The notes beneath the pieces are model-generated. The model was not told where the DNA came from, ran no database searches, and was given only the letters and a program-made list of their open reading frames with translations. From Anaeramoeba flamelloides (taxonomy: Eukaryota > Metamonada > Anaeramoebidae), in assembly GCA_027625915.1 (NCBI GenBank), contig JANTQA010000048.1:2976001-3040000 (forward strand): DNA of 64,000 bases. The letters run 5' to 3'. Below, piece after piece: positions 37,484 to 51,700 of the stretch. Position numbers and translations under genes: made by a program. Each line of letters starts with the position of its first letter. The first letter of the stretch is position 1.

Positions 37484-37681
37484 ATGGAACTTAATATTAA
37501 AAGTCTTTGTGTTTCAGAAAGTTTTCTCATCAAAGATTATAAATTAATTTTATTAATCAGTGGATTGACAGATTGTTATCATCATTTACAAAGACAAAAA
37601 ATACTTTCAGAGGATTGTAGATTATATAATAAAAATAAACAAAAAAAAAAAAAAATAACTAATAAAATAAAAAAAGTTTAA
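37484..37681 (+). CDS. Possible small hypothetical protein (65 residues)
   Basis: An ATG-started frame with codon content closer to the real genes than to the flanking DNA. It has four cysteines and a central ILLISGLTDCYHHLQRQK segment, then a Lys-rich tail partly made of poly-A. An A-rich leader precedes it, as for other genes here. No family was recognised. It could be an unrelated chance frame or a single exon of something larger; no matching exons were found on either side. Confidence 0.35.
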   Translation: MELNIKSLCVSESFLIKDYKLILLISGLTDCYHHLQRQKILSEDCRLYNKNKQKKKKITNKIKKV

Positions 37682-38204
37682 TTAAAAATGGATAATAATA
37701 AAAAAATGAAAAACTTTTGTGTATTTTTTGTGTAAAGTATAATTTCTGTTCTGTAATAAACCTTAATTGTTACAACTATACTTTAGATCTTTTTTCATAG
37801 CCAAATTACATAATTACAAATTAAAGAATTGAGGGTTAATTATTAAACAATCATTCTAACTCTTGTGGTTGGGCACTGTTATTCCAATCTTCAAGTTTGT
37901 CAATAAAGTGTAAATACCAAGAAAATAAAAAATCTGAATGATTATGTCTCTATTTTTATCGATATAACTTTCTGATTATTGATCTCCTATTACTCTTTCC
38001 TAAAATTAAAACTGATTTATTCTGAAATAGAAGTTAAATAACACAAAAAATTCCAATCAAATTTTACGAAACACTTTCTTTTATTGAATGAAATATGTTG
38101 ATCATAAATTAGTCTCATAAAAACGAAAAACCAAGCTTCTAAATTGTTTTGTTATTACTCTTTCCAATTGATTTCATTTTTTTATTTTTTTGAAAACTTA
38201 ACAA

Positions 38205-39279
38205 ATGAGCAGAAGAAAAAAACAACAAAAGAAACAACAAAAAGAAACTGAAGAAAAAAAAATGGGACCTTTAGTAAAAGAAGGTGAACTTGTTTTTGGT
38301 GTCGCACATATTTATGCATCTTGGAATGTAAATAATAACTTTACAGATTTTTATTAAAAAACTTTTTTTTTATCAAAAAAAGAAGAAAAAAACAAAACAC
38401 AACAAAACAAAAAGAAACAAATTGATAGATTATTCTTTACTAATCAAAAATCATATTTTTGTTGATTCTCAAAACCCTTGATCTTAAATTTTGCTTTTTT
38501 TTATTTTTCTTTTTTTGTCTTTGTATGGTTATTCAAAATCTTCATCAATGATCGTTTAAAATAAATCTCATTAAAGGACACTTTCATCCATGTAACAGAT
38601 CTTTCAGGAAGTGAAACAATTGCAAGAGTATCGGGTCTGTTTTTTTTTTTTTTTATCTGACTATATTTTTTTGGTTTTATGATATGTTTTTGTGAGTGTG
38701 GTTAACTTTATTTCAAAACCAATCGCCCAACAAATCAAAATTTATTTCAAACAAACAATATTAACCTAACTTTAATTTTAATAACAAAAACAAAAACAAT
38801 TTTATTCTACCACAACTAATGTTTCTCAAAATTCAAAAGGTGGTCAAAAAGTAAAAACCGATCGTGATGAGTCTTCACCATACGCAGCAATGCTTGCTGT
38901 GGTAGATATTATTACTCGTTGTAAAGTAAATATTCCTTTTCACAATTGCATTCTAGTTCTTTAATTTCTTGCTCTTCACATTCTTTTTTTTTTTCATTGA
39001 ATTGTACCCATTAACAAATTATACTTTTTTTCAACAAAACAAAACAAAACAAAACAAAAAAACAAAAAAAAAAAAAAACAGGAACTTAATATTAATGCGC
39101 TCCATATAAAAATTAGAGGAAGGGGAGGAAATAGAAGAAGAAGACCAGGTCCAGGTGGACAAGCAGCTATGCGTGCACTTGCAAGAGCAGGAATGAAAAT
39201 TGGAAGAATTGAAGACGTTACACCAATCCCAACTGACGGAACAAGAAAACACGGTGGTAGAAGAGGAAGAAGACTTTAA
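38205..39279 (+). CDS. RPS14: Small ribosomal subunit protein uS11
   Basis: Four exons, 38205-38327, 38577-38634, 38840-38925 and 39082-39279, encode 154 residues. After a Lys/Gln-rich start come [66 protein letters not shown] and [17 protein letters not shown], ending HGGRRGRRL. These match human RPS14 almost segment for segment. Introns are 249, 205 and 156 bp with GTAAAT, GTCTGT and GTAAAT donors and AAAG, AAAAG and ACAG acceptors. uS11 lies on the platform of the 40S subunit. AATAAA at 39447-39452 is a candidate polyadenylation signal. The N-terminal extension is a little longer than in animals. Confidence 0.98.
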
Positions 39280-41451
39280 GTTTGTTGCTATTTTTGGATT
39301 TTGCTTACTCTCATAAGAATTTTTTGATTATTTTCTTTATGCTTCATAAAATTTGCTGTTATTTCCAGATAAAACATTCATTGTTTCAAAGTTGTAATTT
39401 ATAGCATAGTGTCGTTGAGTGCTTCGTTTGTTTTTAATTTCAGATAAATAAAAAGAAAATTTTTGAAATTTTATTTTAATTTAAGAAATTTAAAAAAATC
39501 TAATGTCAATTTTCAAGAATTCAGATTTAATTAATTCTTCAAGGCACATTTTACCGTTTTTAAAATTTTTAATTATTGAGAAAATTACTGAAAAAAGATT
39601 TTTTGAGTGTCAAAAGATATTGAAACTTTGGATGCAAAATATCATTCACTGCTCTATTTGTGAAAAGAACAGGAACCACAAGTAAATCTAAGTGGAATCT
39701 CTAAAATTTTCGATTTTTTCATTATTTTTGTGATTTAATTTTTTTGATTTCCATTTTTTTAAATGGTATGTAAATATATATTATACTTGGATATATTTCA
39801 CTCTCATATTTATTAAAAATATTCATATATTGAGTTAAAGAAATGATTTTAATGATTCAGTTTCGAATAAACTGAGACACCTAGAATTGGTAAATGGTAC
39901 TCACACCCTTAAATTCAATTAATTTTAAACAAGAGAAAAACTTAACTAAGTTTTTTTACAAACCAAATTTAACAGAATTAAATCCACCACCTAATTTACT
40001 AAATTCAAACTTGCCTTCAATTTTTTTATAATTCAAAAGAATTGAGTAAAATTAAAGATTTTACTCTATCATTTTAAATTAAAAAAAATTAATAATAATA
40101 ATTGTAGTTTACTATGATGCCGCATTTTTTGTTACGAAAAAATATTGATTTTATCAATAAACATAAAATTCAAGAAAAACTAATAATACTTTTTATTTCC
40201 ATATCTAAGAAATGAACAAAATTAACGATAATATCCTATTTTACTTTTTAATAAAAAATTAACATCATAACAATTCGAAAAACCAAAATTTTCAAAAAAA
40301 AAAAAAAAACACAAAATTTTAATCTTCTCAACCCCTTAAAAATATTCATAGTCATATGAAAAACTAACTTTTCAAAAATGAATTAACAAAAAATCACATT
40401 TTAAAAAGTTATTTTTCAAAAAAAAATTTTTATTCAATTTCCTCATTTTTCAGAAATGACTAATGATTAACAGAAGTTTTTAAACAAACAATTTTTTCAG
40501 ATTTCTTTTATCTTTTCAATATTTTGTACTTGAAATAAAAACGTTATTTTTTATTTTGAAAAAAACAGTATTAGAAAATTCTTTCTCATATTAAAATTAC
40601 AACCATTTATAAACTTATTCCTTTTTATTCTTTATTTCTCTTGGACCTTTTTATTTTTATTTTATAATAATTATCTATATATCTTTTTATCAAAGGTTTG
40701 TGGGGAAAGATCAAGCATCCTAATTAGAAACATATTAAAGAGACGATTTTTTTTTTTAGATATTTTTATTGTTTCACAGAAACTCTTTTTACAGATAAAT
40801 AAAATCAATAAAATTAAAAAATAAAAAATTTACTTAAATCTATTTTAATTTTTTTTTTTTTTTGGATTTTTTCTTGCAAAAACTTTGATCTCAAGACATA
40901 TTAATGAGAAATAACCCGAATTCAAAAATCAAGGGGTTACTTATTCAGCCCATTTTGTTCATACCCAAGAAGTTTTATACTCACTAAATATGAGAATGTG
41001 AAGGTGAACTTCTTTTGGTTGAAAAAATTAAACAAAAATTTTATTAAAGATTCAAAGAATTTCAATACGAAAAATGAAAATTTATCAAAAAAACAAAAAA
41101 TTAATCTTTTCGTTTTTTTACTTTCTATTTTTTCCAAATTTCCTTTTTTTAATTTATCCGGGCTTTATGTTCCTTTTTTTTTTTTTTTTTTAGGATTTTG
41201 GAGGAGATAGAAAGAAATCAAATTACCACTATAAAAATTAGTGAACTTGTTCTGATTAGATCTTAAAAAAACTAAACTTAACTGAAGCCAACTTGATTTG
41301 ATTAAATTTTAATTAAACTGGAGTAAACTGAACCCAAGTAAATTAAATATATCGATCTTTACATTTTAATAACAGTTGGTACTTGTTCTGGATTAATAAT
41401 TTCTAGTCTAGAATTTGTACTTGGATTTTTGAAAACAAACATTTGGCAAAA

Positions 41452-41491
<40 letters not shown>

Positions 41492-44400
41492 CAACTCAAA
41501 ATTTGGAAAACCAAATCTTATTCTAAAAAACTTCAACATTTTATCGATGTAATCTATCTTCAAAGTTCTAATTTAAAACATGTAAAAATAACAACTTTCA
41601 TTTGATTTAAAGTTAGTTAAATAATTAGATCTCTTTATTAAAATCAATTATGATACAATTCATATAATTTTGACTTTAAAGGAAACAACCACCAACTCAT
41701 TCGATACTTGTGGTACAAAAAAAAAGCAAAGTATTTATCTTTGTCTTTTTCTTATTATATAGTCTTTTATTTCTTGGTTTTCTTTCTCTTTTTCTTGCCT
41801 TTGTCTTGGTATATATATTTTTTTCTTTTTGTTTTCTAAAGAAAAACATTCTTATGTATTATAATCTTGTTGGTATTATATCTAGGATTAAAAACTCTAA
41901 ATTTTATTTAGAGTTTCAAGAAGTAATATAGAGTCCTTACATTTTCCAGAATTTTAAAGAATATGATAAATGTTAGATACCATTTGATTCTTATAGATCA
42001 TGAAAAACCAATGGCACTTTCATAAGGCTATTTAGTAATTGCTTTCCTTATTGTAGTTTTTTTTTTATAAATAAAATGTCTTCAAAACTAGATGTCATGA
42101 TATATCCAAGTATATAGATCGGAACAGAATTAGACTGGAATTCATTGTAGTATCCTTTCAAAATTTTTACCTGAAATAATTCCTTTTTAACTTGATTTTA
42201 AAGTTGCTAAAATAATCGTGCCACTAATAATAATTAAGACAATATCATGGTAGCTTTGAAATTTTGGAATGTTGATTATATCGTAAATAAATTTAATAAA
42301 CAAAGGCGAAATGATAAATTAAAGTAATATTTTTGTCACAATTGTAATTTTAAAGTGAATTTTTTAATGATGATGTTATCTTTCAGAGACTTGAAACTCT
42401 TATTTTTTTATAAAGGTAATAGATTTATTATTTTCACAGTTATACAATTAAATCCAATAAAAAACTCAAGTATCATCTTTAGAAAAATGAATTATTATTT
42501 TTACAAGAATTCATTTTTCCAAATTAATTTTCTGCCAAAAGATATGATCCCTTTTGGTTTAGAATGCTTAATTTAGAAAACCAAAATTTTGCCAAAACCA
42601 TTTTTATTTTTATGAAATCTCAATTTAAGTTATTTCTAATTGTTTGTATGAACAAATAACCTTGAAAATTTTATCTTTTTTTAAAATTTTAAAAAATAAA
42701 ATATTGAAAAAATAAATTATTTCTTTTATTCTCAAATATTTCTATAAATTTCTTGAAAACTAAAAGATTAGAAAAAATCTTTTAAAAATACGAAGGGTAT
42801 AAATAACCAAGATTATTATTAAAATCAGTTAAATGATAATATTTATTATTTTTTTTTTTAATTATTAGAAATATTACTTTGATTTTTTTTTATTTGTTTC
42901 GGAATTAATATTAAAATTCAAGAAATAATAATAAATTCTATTTATCCATTTAATCTATGAGTTATTAATAATCTGCTGATATAATTGAGATTGGGTAATA
43001 AATTATTGATTTAAAAGAATCATATTAAAAAGTTATCCTATTGGTATAAAGTTGGATTATCTAGGTGTTTTAAAAAAGTATTTTGTAAGAATTTTTAATT
43101 TAATGGTTGGTTTTTTTTACTCATATTTTTTTATCCAACAAAAAAGAAAAAATTGATTTGAAATGTTGTTTGAATAAATAAATTTAATTTTTTAAAAGTA
43201 TTAAATAATTATTGTAATTTTTTGAAAATTAAGTCAAATTTTTTATATTTAGTTGTTCCAAAACTTATATGTTTTATTTTTTAAGTGTATTTTTTGTAAA
43301 ATTTCTTCACAGGGAATGAGATTTCTTTCTTATTTTACAAAAATATTTTTTCTTTGAAAAAATTAGAAATATTTTGAAAATTTAATTTTGAATAAATGAG
43401 ATAAGAATGGGATCAAACTTTTTATATAAACAATCTTTCATTTTGGAAAATTGGACTTAAAAGTAAGCTTGGGTTTGGTCTCACAGTAATTAGATTTTTA
43501 CTTCAATTTTCAATATCATAATGTGGTACATTTTTTTTTTTTGCATTAGTTGTTAAATTTACTTGAAGATTTTTTTTTAGTTTACTCACGACTTAATTGA
43601 AACGTCTTTTTTTCTCCCTTTTCCAATCAAACATCCAATTAAATTTCAATATTCGACATAATTCAAATCAATTCTGAAAGGTAAACTACTTGAGGTTTTT
43701 AGTAAATTTTTAATTTGGAATGTAATTTGTTGAAAATTTTAAGTAATTTATCCAGTTTTTAGAAATTTTTTTTCTTTTTTTTGATTAAATTATCTATATT
43801 TTTTGAGATTAATTTTCCAATTTGATTCTCTATTTTTGGTATTTCTTTTATCATAAAACAACTTTAAGAAATCAACGTTATATTCACTTATTGTTTATTT
43901 GATCAGTTAATGGTTAGGTTTTCTATAAAAAGAAAAACACGCTTTGAAGGACTTCGTTCACGCCCTTGGGGAGGTTGAGTAATTGTGTTATTTCACTTTC
44001 GCTTCTCAAAAAAAATTTTCACACGGAAGAAATTGGACAAAAAAAAAAAAAAAAATATTTTTTGTCATCTTTACCTTTTCACGAAGACTATTTTTCTTTG
44101 TTATTCAATGAAAAGGAAAATTGTAAATAACAAAAAAAATAATTGCAAAAAATTGCTTTTGGGGATTTTCAAGTGCATTTCAAATTTCAGAACATTTCAA
44201 ACTTCTAAAAACCAATTTAAAAAATATATAGAAAAGCTCTAGAAAATAGTGAGAGTTCCGAAAGTTGAAATGGAAATTCTAAAATATTAAAATCAAAATT
44301 TAGGCATGATCTAACAAGGTAAAAATTGTGAAAATTGTTGAAATTGTGAAAATTTTAGATTTCTTAAAAAAGAAATTCTCCTTGGACAAATATTACTTGG

Positions 44401-44820
44401 ATTACAGAACTTATTCAACGGTGATTTTATCGATTATTTCACTGTTTTCACCTAAAAACGTAGTCCTTAACTTTTAAAAAGGATCAAAACCTTTCTGCAT
44501 GTTTTATATTGACAACAGTCTTTTAAGTTTCACCAAAAACAACAGCTGAACCATTTTTGAGATAAATTGACTATTTCAAAGGTTTTTATTGGAAACCAGA
44601 TAATAATAGACTTTTGAAGAAGAATGGTTGGTTGTTAAAAGCATAAATTTGGATTAGATTATGAAAATTATGAAATTTGATAATATTATGGATCGGATGA
44701 GACAAATGACAGAACTTATGAATATTTTTAGAACACGTACAGCACATTAAATTTATTTTCGATAATTTTTCAGGATTTGATAACTTTTCCAAATTTTATT
44801 TTTTTTCTGATTTCCGCAAA
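39280..44820. other. Intergenic, with one possible small frame
   Basis: An ATG frame at 39503-39685 (60 codons, ending EKNRNHK) has fairly coding-like codons but no family or leader evidence. A hairpin remnant related to 33849-33923 lies at about 40021-40091. A decayed reverse MITE-1 relative lies at about 43660-43960. Poly-A at 41459-41489. Everything else appears to be non-coding. Confidence 0.45.
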
Positions 44821-45582
44821 ATGACAGTATATTTAATTGGACCAGGTGACGAAATAGATAGCAAGATTGTAACAATTAATGTCACTTCAAGAACAAAAAA
44901 ACCATGGAGTAAAGCTTTTAGTCCTTTTTATCTTGGCCCTGTATCTGTTACGCCCTTTAATGAAAAGGAACTCGTTTCAAAAAACTTCGAAAATGCGTGG
45001 CAATACTGTAAGGTTTATCAAGAGTACGAACAAGAAAACAAATTTCGGAAATGGTTTTTAAAAGGGATAAAGAACCCCAAAGCAGTAAGGTTTCCAATGG
45101 GTCGTGGTGCCAAGCCACTTTATTCTTTATGGAAAGGAAAGCATTTACAATATGTAGAAGCGAGATTTCGAATCTATGCACCTTTGTATGCTTGGTGTAT
45201 TGAAAATTATGCACAAGAAGAATTCCAAAGATTAAAAAACCTTCTCACAAAGCATCATAAAATCGCTCTTTTTGATTTTGATGGATACGATTACCTTCGC
45301 GCAGGTTTCACTTTAGAGCAAGTAATGTACAACCATTCCATGAAAATGGGACATGGTTTTGTTTTGGCAATGATGTTGACGAATAATCGTGTTTGGGAAG
45401 AAGACTTTGATGAAAACAAAATCTTTCACACAATAGTTGGCAAATCAAAAATTGGGAAAAAATTATTTAAAATGAATGAAGATGATGAACTAAACAGTAT
45501 TGAAAAGGAAAATGAAAATGAAAAAGAAAAAGAAAAAGAAAATGAAAAAGAAAATGAAAAAGAAAAAGAAAAAGAAAAATAA
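44821..45582 (+). CDS. Conserved protein of unknown function (DUF6939-like) with KEKE tail
   Basis: This single exon encodes 253 residues. The globular part, residues 1-215, has NVTSRTKKPWSKAFSPFYLG, then ENAWQYCKVYQEY, KFRKWFLKG, RFPMGRGAKPLYSLWKGK, YVEARFRIYAPLYAWCIENY and IALFDFDGYDY. From memory this pattern (an NVTS start, a SPF..LGP step, a W.YCKV helix, a YIEAR.-IY.P.Y.W helix and a final LLD/FDFDGYD strand) resembles the DUF6939 family, best known from bacteria and large phages or viruses. I could not check this. The last 40 residues are a Glu-Lys-Asn repeat encoded by GAAAAA-type hexamers, in the style of other proteins in this window. The function is unknown; it could be an old transfer into the host genome. 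Confidence 0.75.
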   Translation: MTVYLIGPGDEIDSKIVTINVTSRTKKPWSKAFSPFYLGPVSVTPFNEKELVSKNFENAWQYCKVYQEYEQENKFRKWFLKGIKNPKAVRFPMGRGAKPLYSLWKGKHLQYVEARFRIYAPLYAWCIENYAQEEFQRLKNLLTKHHKIALFDFDGYDYLRAGFTLEQVMYNHSMKMGHGFVLAMMLTNNRVWEEDFDENKIFHTIVGKSKIGKKLFKMNEDDELNSIEKENENEKEKEKENEKENEKEKEKEK

Positions 45583-45682
45583 AAATAAAAAAGACTAAGA
45601 TTTGAAGTTAGGTATCAAAATTTAAACAAATAAAAACATCAGAGTTTGAAAACAGCATTTTTTTTTTTTTTTATTATTTAAG

Positions 45683-45787
45683 GTATCAGTACTTATTGGA
45701 GTTAAGAGTAGATTCAAATACTAGAGTCAAAATTTTAGTTTACAAATCCGAATATGAATTGTATCAAAAAGACTTATCCTTAAGGAA
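45683..45787 (+). other. Orphan exon-like segment
   Basis: A segment open for 34 codons sits between a pyrimidine-rich acceptor (TTATTATTTAAG|G) and a consensus donor (GGAA|GTAAGT). It reads YQYLLELRVDSNTRVKILVY and continues KSEYELYQKDLSLR. The pattern RVKILVYK loosely recalls the strand before the catalytic motif in phospholipase D domains, but no HxK motif or neighbouring exon was found. It may be a remnant of a gene or chance. Confidence 0.3.
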
Positions 45788-48700
45788 GTAAGTCCATTTT
45801 ACGAATTTGAGTGCCACCATTTATGCAAAATTGAATTCTTCAAATCATTTCTTTTCGCAAACATACCAATATTCTAATAAATCCGAGAGAAAGAATATAT
45901 CCTTTTATAAAATATTTACATACCAACTAAAAAATGGAAATCAAAAAAATGAAAAAATTGATCAAGAAAAAATAAAAAAAATCATTTATATCTTGATCTT
46001 ATCTGTTAAAATTTGATATAATTACTTTTTCTTGATTTGGTTTTTATTTTAAATTCTTCATGTAAAAAATATTATGAAAAATTTTTGATTAACAAATTAA
46101 TTGCTATTTCACAAGAATTCTCAAAATGAATTTTAAATTCACACCTTCATTTAATTCATTTAATTCTTAGTTTTGAATTGAGAAAATATGATATTTTTTA
46201 AATTCTTCTTCAGAAATAAGATTTATGGGGTATTTTTTTTTGATTTGATAATTATTTAGTTTTGCATTAAAACAAAAACTAAAAAAAAATTATGAATTCA
46301 GGATTTATATTTTTTCCCCAGATTTTCTTTTTATTTTGATTGGGTCATTTTTAGTTTTTTCTTTTGGTTTCAGGAATACAATTCTTTATTTTAATTTTGG
46401 AAACAATTTTTTGTTTTGGCTTTGTTTGATAAAAATATTTGGAAAAGGAATTAGGAAAAGTAATTTGTTAAGAAATTGTTTTTTTTTCAAATAATAATAA
46501 AAAGTAATGTGATGAGAAATTCAAGGTAATGACTTGTTTTTTTAAATCTAAATGAAGAAAATAAAGAGAATAAAAATCTTCGAAAATATTCTTTGGCTGA
46601 ATTTTTTTTTTTTATCATTCTTGATTTCAACAACTTTATCTGTAAAGGTGATCTTATCTTGTTGTGTCTTCAAAAAGAAAATATTGATTTAAAATACACA
46701 CTACCCCACGTCTATTTTTTTTTTGGTTGCTTCTTGTATTAAATCGGGACATTTATATAAACGCATTTAGAGATCCAAAAAATTAATACAAAAAAAAACA
46801 AAATTTAATCAATAAAAAATTACAAAAATAATAAAAAATTATAGATTCAACACTGGATTTACTTTGACTCTTCAACACAAATAGAGTAGTGAATGTTCTT
46901 TTGGCTTTATAGTTTTAACATATAGTGATACTCAAAAAATCTTTATTCAGTAATTTTGTAACTATTGAAATTTTAAGAATCGTAAAATGTGCTTAGTTCC
47001 TTTAAAAGTTAAAAATATTTATGTTCTTTTCCTCTTTTTCAATCATAATTTTAGATCTCTTTTATTTTTTCAGATTCAAAATTACCCATAATATTTCTTT
47101 TTTAAAACAAGTAATTTTATCTTTCAATAAATCCAAACGAAAAAAAGTTGAATAAAAAACCCACAAATTGATTATTATTTTCCTAAAATAAACTACAATT
47201 TTTCAAATTTACCAAAAAAATAAAATATTTTGATTGAAGATCCATTTACAAAAAAGAAAAAATAAAAAAGAATTTTATCCCGTTTCATCACAATACAAAC
47301 TAAATTAACCAGAATCCGGGTTTAGTACAAAAATCCCTTTAATAATTTTTCATGAAGAATATATATTTGTTTGAAATTTTTTAATTATTATTGGAGGATA
47401 TAAAAGAAGGGAATTTTCTTGAGAAAAGAATCAAACACCCAGATTTAATTTTTTTATATTTTTCCATTTTCATATTATCATTTTTTTCAATTATCCCATC
47501 TCTTAGTTTTATCAAATGAAGTATTTATTTTTTGTTTAATGTTCATTTCGATTTTAATTTGTGGTTGATAAAAAACAAATTTTGAAGTATATTGTAAATC
47601 TTAAATGTACACAAAATAGAAACAAATAGAAAAGAATTTTTTAATACAATGTAGCTAAAGACGAAATAAATAATTCCCAAACACTTCTAACTTTGGTGAG
47701 AAAACACAGATCAAAACAATTAACCTTGAAAATTAAGAAGAAATATCATGGTTTAATTTCTCTGGTGTAAATAGAACAAAAGGAGAGTGGATGAAAATCT
47801 TCTTATTTATGAATAAATTACAATTTCAAAATTATCCAATCGAAAATTAACTCAGTATAAATTGATACTAGCATATTATTTTACTTAATTCGGAAGATTT
47901 TCATATTTTTCAAAAGGATCATTAAAGCATAATTTTGATTTTTTTTTGAACAATTTAAAATACATTTTGAGCGTTTTTAAAAAGGTTTTGATCTTATAAG
48001 ACTTTACTCATATATTATTCAAGTTTCCAAATCAGTTATTTTATTCAAAAATTTACTTTATAAAATTTAAAATCATTTTTAGTTATATATTTTTTTTCTT
48101 TTCCTAGATTAATTGATCAATATCTCAATTCCCAAGTTTATTTTTAAATATCACTAGGTAACTCATAATTCAATATTTAAATGTTATTATATTCTCTAAA
48201 TAATTCGTAATGGGGTTAATTCATTATTGCATGTTCTTAATTCCTCTAAAAAAAAAAATATTATCTTGATTTTTAAGTGTTATTTGAATATAAATAAATA
48301 AAAAAACTCTAAATATCTCTTAAAATTTTTAACTATGTAAAATTTCATTTTTATCCTCAATTTTTAATAACTTTAATATTATCTTGTATTAATTTGAATT
48401 TACTAAATTAAATTTCAATTCTATTAAAAAAAGTATTAACTAATTTATGTTTTGGTGAACATATTTTGGAATTATTTTATCAATAATTTGATCCGACCTA
48501 TAGTTTTTTACATCCCTACTAAAAGATTGGACTTTTATTATTTTTTACAATAGTAATTATTCAATTTAAAATATTGAAATCTTTTTTTCCATAAGCACCA
48601 TTTAACACATATATTTACAAATTAAAGAAAATATTTGATATTGATTATAAAATGTAGAGATTATCTGATGGCTTGAAATTTTTACAAAAATAAAGTACTT

Positions 48701-51700
48701 AAAAAGATGATAAATAAATTTTTTTGACAATAATATAATTTGTTTTATATTTGAGCATAGTTAATTTATTTTTCATCTAAAACTAATTTTAGTTAAAGAA
48801 ATGTATTTTTATTAAAGAAATAGAACATATTATATAAAATAAATCCAATATTCTTGAACCAAAAATATTTTTTTAAATTTTGAGATTTAAATCATTTTTT
48901 CTAATTTATTCAATTTTTTGTTTTTTTCCTTTTTTTTCACAATTCATTTTGTTATTTTTTTTTCAAAACAAATTTAAAACAAAATGTTTTAAAAACTTGA
49001 AATTAACTTTAAGAAAAGCGATTCTTGTAAATTTATTTTAAAATATATATAATTACAGCTAAAAAAATCTTATTGTCAAAAATAGTATTTTTCTCAATAA
49101 ATTGAAAAATTTTATTTAAATACTTACCAATTATAACAACAGAAAAAAAATTATGGTTTTTTCAGTTATTTTTTTTTTATGAATATCAGTTCTGATTTGA
49201 AGTTTATTATTTATCTAATTTCTAAACAATTATATGTTTTAGTCTATTTTTTTGAAAAACAATGGAATTTATATTTTTTGGCTGGGTCACTTTGACTGGG
49301 TAGAATTGAAAATAAAATTTTATTTTTTCAGCTGAGAAATAATACCAATTGTTCAAAATTGATTTCCAATCAACAAAAATAATAATGCTGATGAATAAAC
49401 GATAATTTATTGATATTTACTTAATTCAAGAATCAAAAATCTTGCAAAAAAAAAAACATTTTTAATTAATTATAGTTTTAAGTGTACTATATATTCTATT
49501 CAAAATATTACTGAACAATAAATTATTACTTTTTTTTATTCAGGATAAAAATTTAAAAATTTTTTCTTTTGGAAATTTTTATTTATTTCCCTTTTCGAAG
49601 TCAAAAAATAAAAAACAAAATATTAATATTCAAATTTTTAGAATCATTTTTTAGGATCCCCAAAAGTAACTATTTTTTCAAAATTTTAATCACAAGATTT
49701 ACTCAATAATCATCAGAATAAAAAAAAACAATAAGGGGTTCTGTACTTTACCCTTTTTGTAAGTTGGGGATATTTTCAATTTATTTCCAATATGTAAAAA
49801 TAATTAGTAATGATCTTTTGGGTTAATTATTTAATTTTTTTGAAAAAATTGGTATTTTTTAACAATTAATCTACTTTACAAGACAAATTTCAGAAAGATA
49901 TTATTCAACTTTCAATTCTAAATATTGACAATTCACTTTTTAAATTTAGTTTACGAAATACAGATTTTCTTCAAACAATCTTAGGTTTTTTAAGAAGGGA
50001 ATAGCCTCTATTATTTTTTCTTTTTTGACCAATTTCTAAATAAGGACTCCTTATCTAGAAACAAGTTTACGATTGAAAATAAACAGTGGGTTTTCAAATA
50101 TCAGTAATTGGCTAAAATAATTTTCTCAATCTCAAGTAATTTTATCTAAAAAAAATTGAAAAGAGATTAGTCTCTTTTCACAATTCTATTTTTTAATTGA
50201 TAAGATCCAACAATAGTACTAATTTTACTAATCAATTTTTTCCTAACATTGACACTGGAATCATTAATACAATTTTCACACAATAACAATATCTTTTAAT
50301 TTTAGAATTCTTTCTGAGATGTCTTTCGCTACAATTTCGGTATTTTTTATTTTTTCTAATTTCCAGTAAGGGTACCAAAAATAATATTCTCTCGTATATT
50401 ATTATTCAAAATTGAATGGGAATTGTTGATCAATAAACTAATAAAGAAAAAAATTCAAAGAGAAAAAACTGAAACATTTTTTGTTATTTTGGAAACATAA
50501 TTAAAAATCTATTAATTTGGAATTGAATGAAGAGTTTATTATTGAAAGGTGAATTTAAAATGGTTAAAAAAGTTTAGATACTCGGTTTTTTGATCATAAG
50601 AGATTGATACAAAATAGATTTGTAATAAAAAACGAAATGTCTTGAAATACTCCAATTGTTCGAAAAATAAGAAGGTATTTTATTTTTTTGGAATAATTTT
50701 TTGGAAAACAACCATTTCAATTTCGAATTCTAAAGTATAAAATGGAATTCAGGGAAGAGTAAGACTGGAAAGTCGTGTTTAATTCCGTTTTTTGAAGTGA
50801 AATTTTTTATTCAAAAATTAAATCCATAATAGACATCGGGGATTTGGTACTCATTTTTTCATTCATGAGATTTACTTTTTGAGATTATTTATTACAAAAT
50901 GGATTTCAAAAATTACAAATACATATCAGGAATAAAACTGTTTGTAGCTTGAATGTTTGGTAGTAATTATATTTTATCTTTTTTTAGTTGAAGAAAAGAT
51001 CTAAAAAGAGCAATTTATTTTCTCAACACATAGAAAGAAGAGTTTAATTTCAATTTTAGTTTTAAAATTATTTTGTTTTGGTGGAGTGTTTTCCACTCGG
51101 TACAAAAAAATAAGAGTTGTATTTTTTCAAAAAAAAATTTTAATGAAATTTCAATTTTTAAAAAGAAATAAAATTGTTTTGGTTATTTATTTAAATTTTG
51201 GAAGAAAAACCAGCAAACTCAAACCCTTATTGACAGACCTTGAAATCATTTTGATTTTTGAGTAACGAAAAAATAATAAAACTTTAAAATATAATTATTT
51301 TTTTTCAATTTTTAGTAAAAGATTCTGGGGTTTGTCGAACTCAAATAGTGAATCGAGGGTTCGTTTTAACAATATTCTAATCAAATTTAGCAGTCTATAT
51401 TCATTAAAACAAATTCTTTAAAAAAAACATTGTCCCCGTCTACTAAGACATATAATGTAATATCTGAGGAAAAGAAAAATTTTATTTCAAGTTCCAAAAT
51501 CATGTTTTTTCCTCAAATTGACTAAAAACACTTAGATCTTTATAATTCATTTGAAACCAAAATACAATCAAGACTTCGAACTTTAGAGACTAGAAATATT
51601 GCTTTGATGCAAAAAAAGATACTGAATTCTGATTAGTACTTGTAATATATTTATTTTGCAAGAAAAAGAAAGTATTGAAACTAACTGTCACCTCAAAAGG

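Noticed and set aside
41710-41931. 73-codon hydrophobic frame with possible small intron
   Set aside because: It starts with GTG, is made of pyrimidine-rich sequence resembling an intron tract, and has no recognisable family; splicing alternatives gave nothing convincing.
42355-42576. 73-codon frame
   Set aside because: Composition is like its AT-rich surroundings; no leader or family evidence.
44586-44792. Minus-strand 68-codon Cys/His-containing frame upstream of the DUF6939-like gene
   Set aside because: There is no spacing typical of a zinc finger and no support from neighbouring exons; it is probably chance antisense of the leader region.
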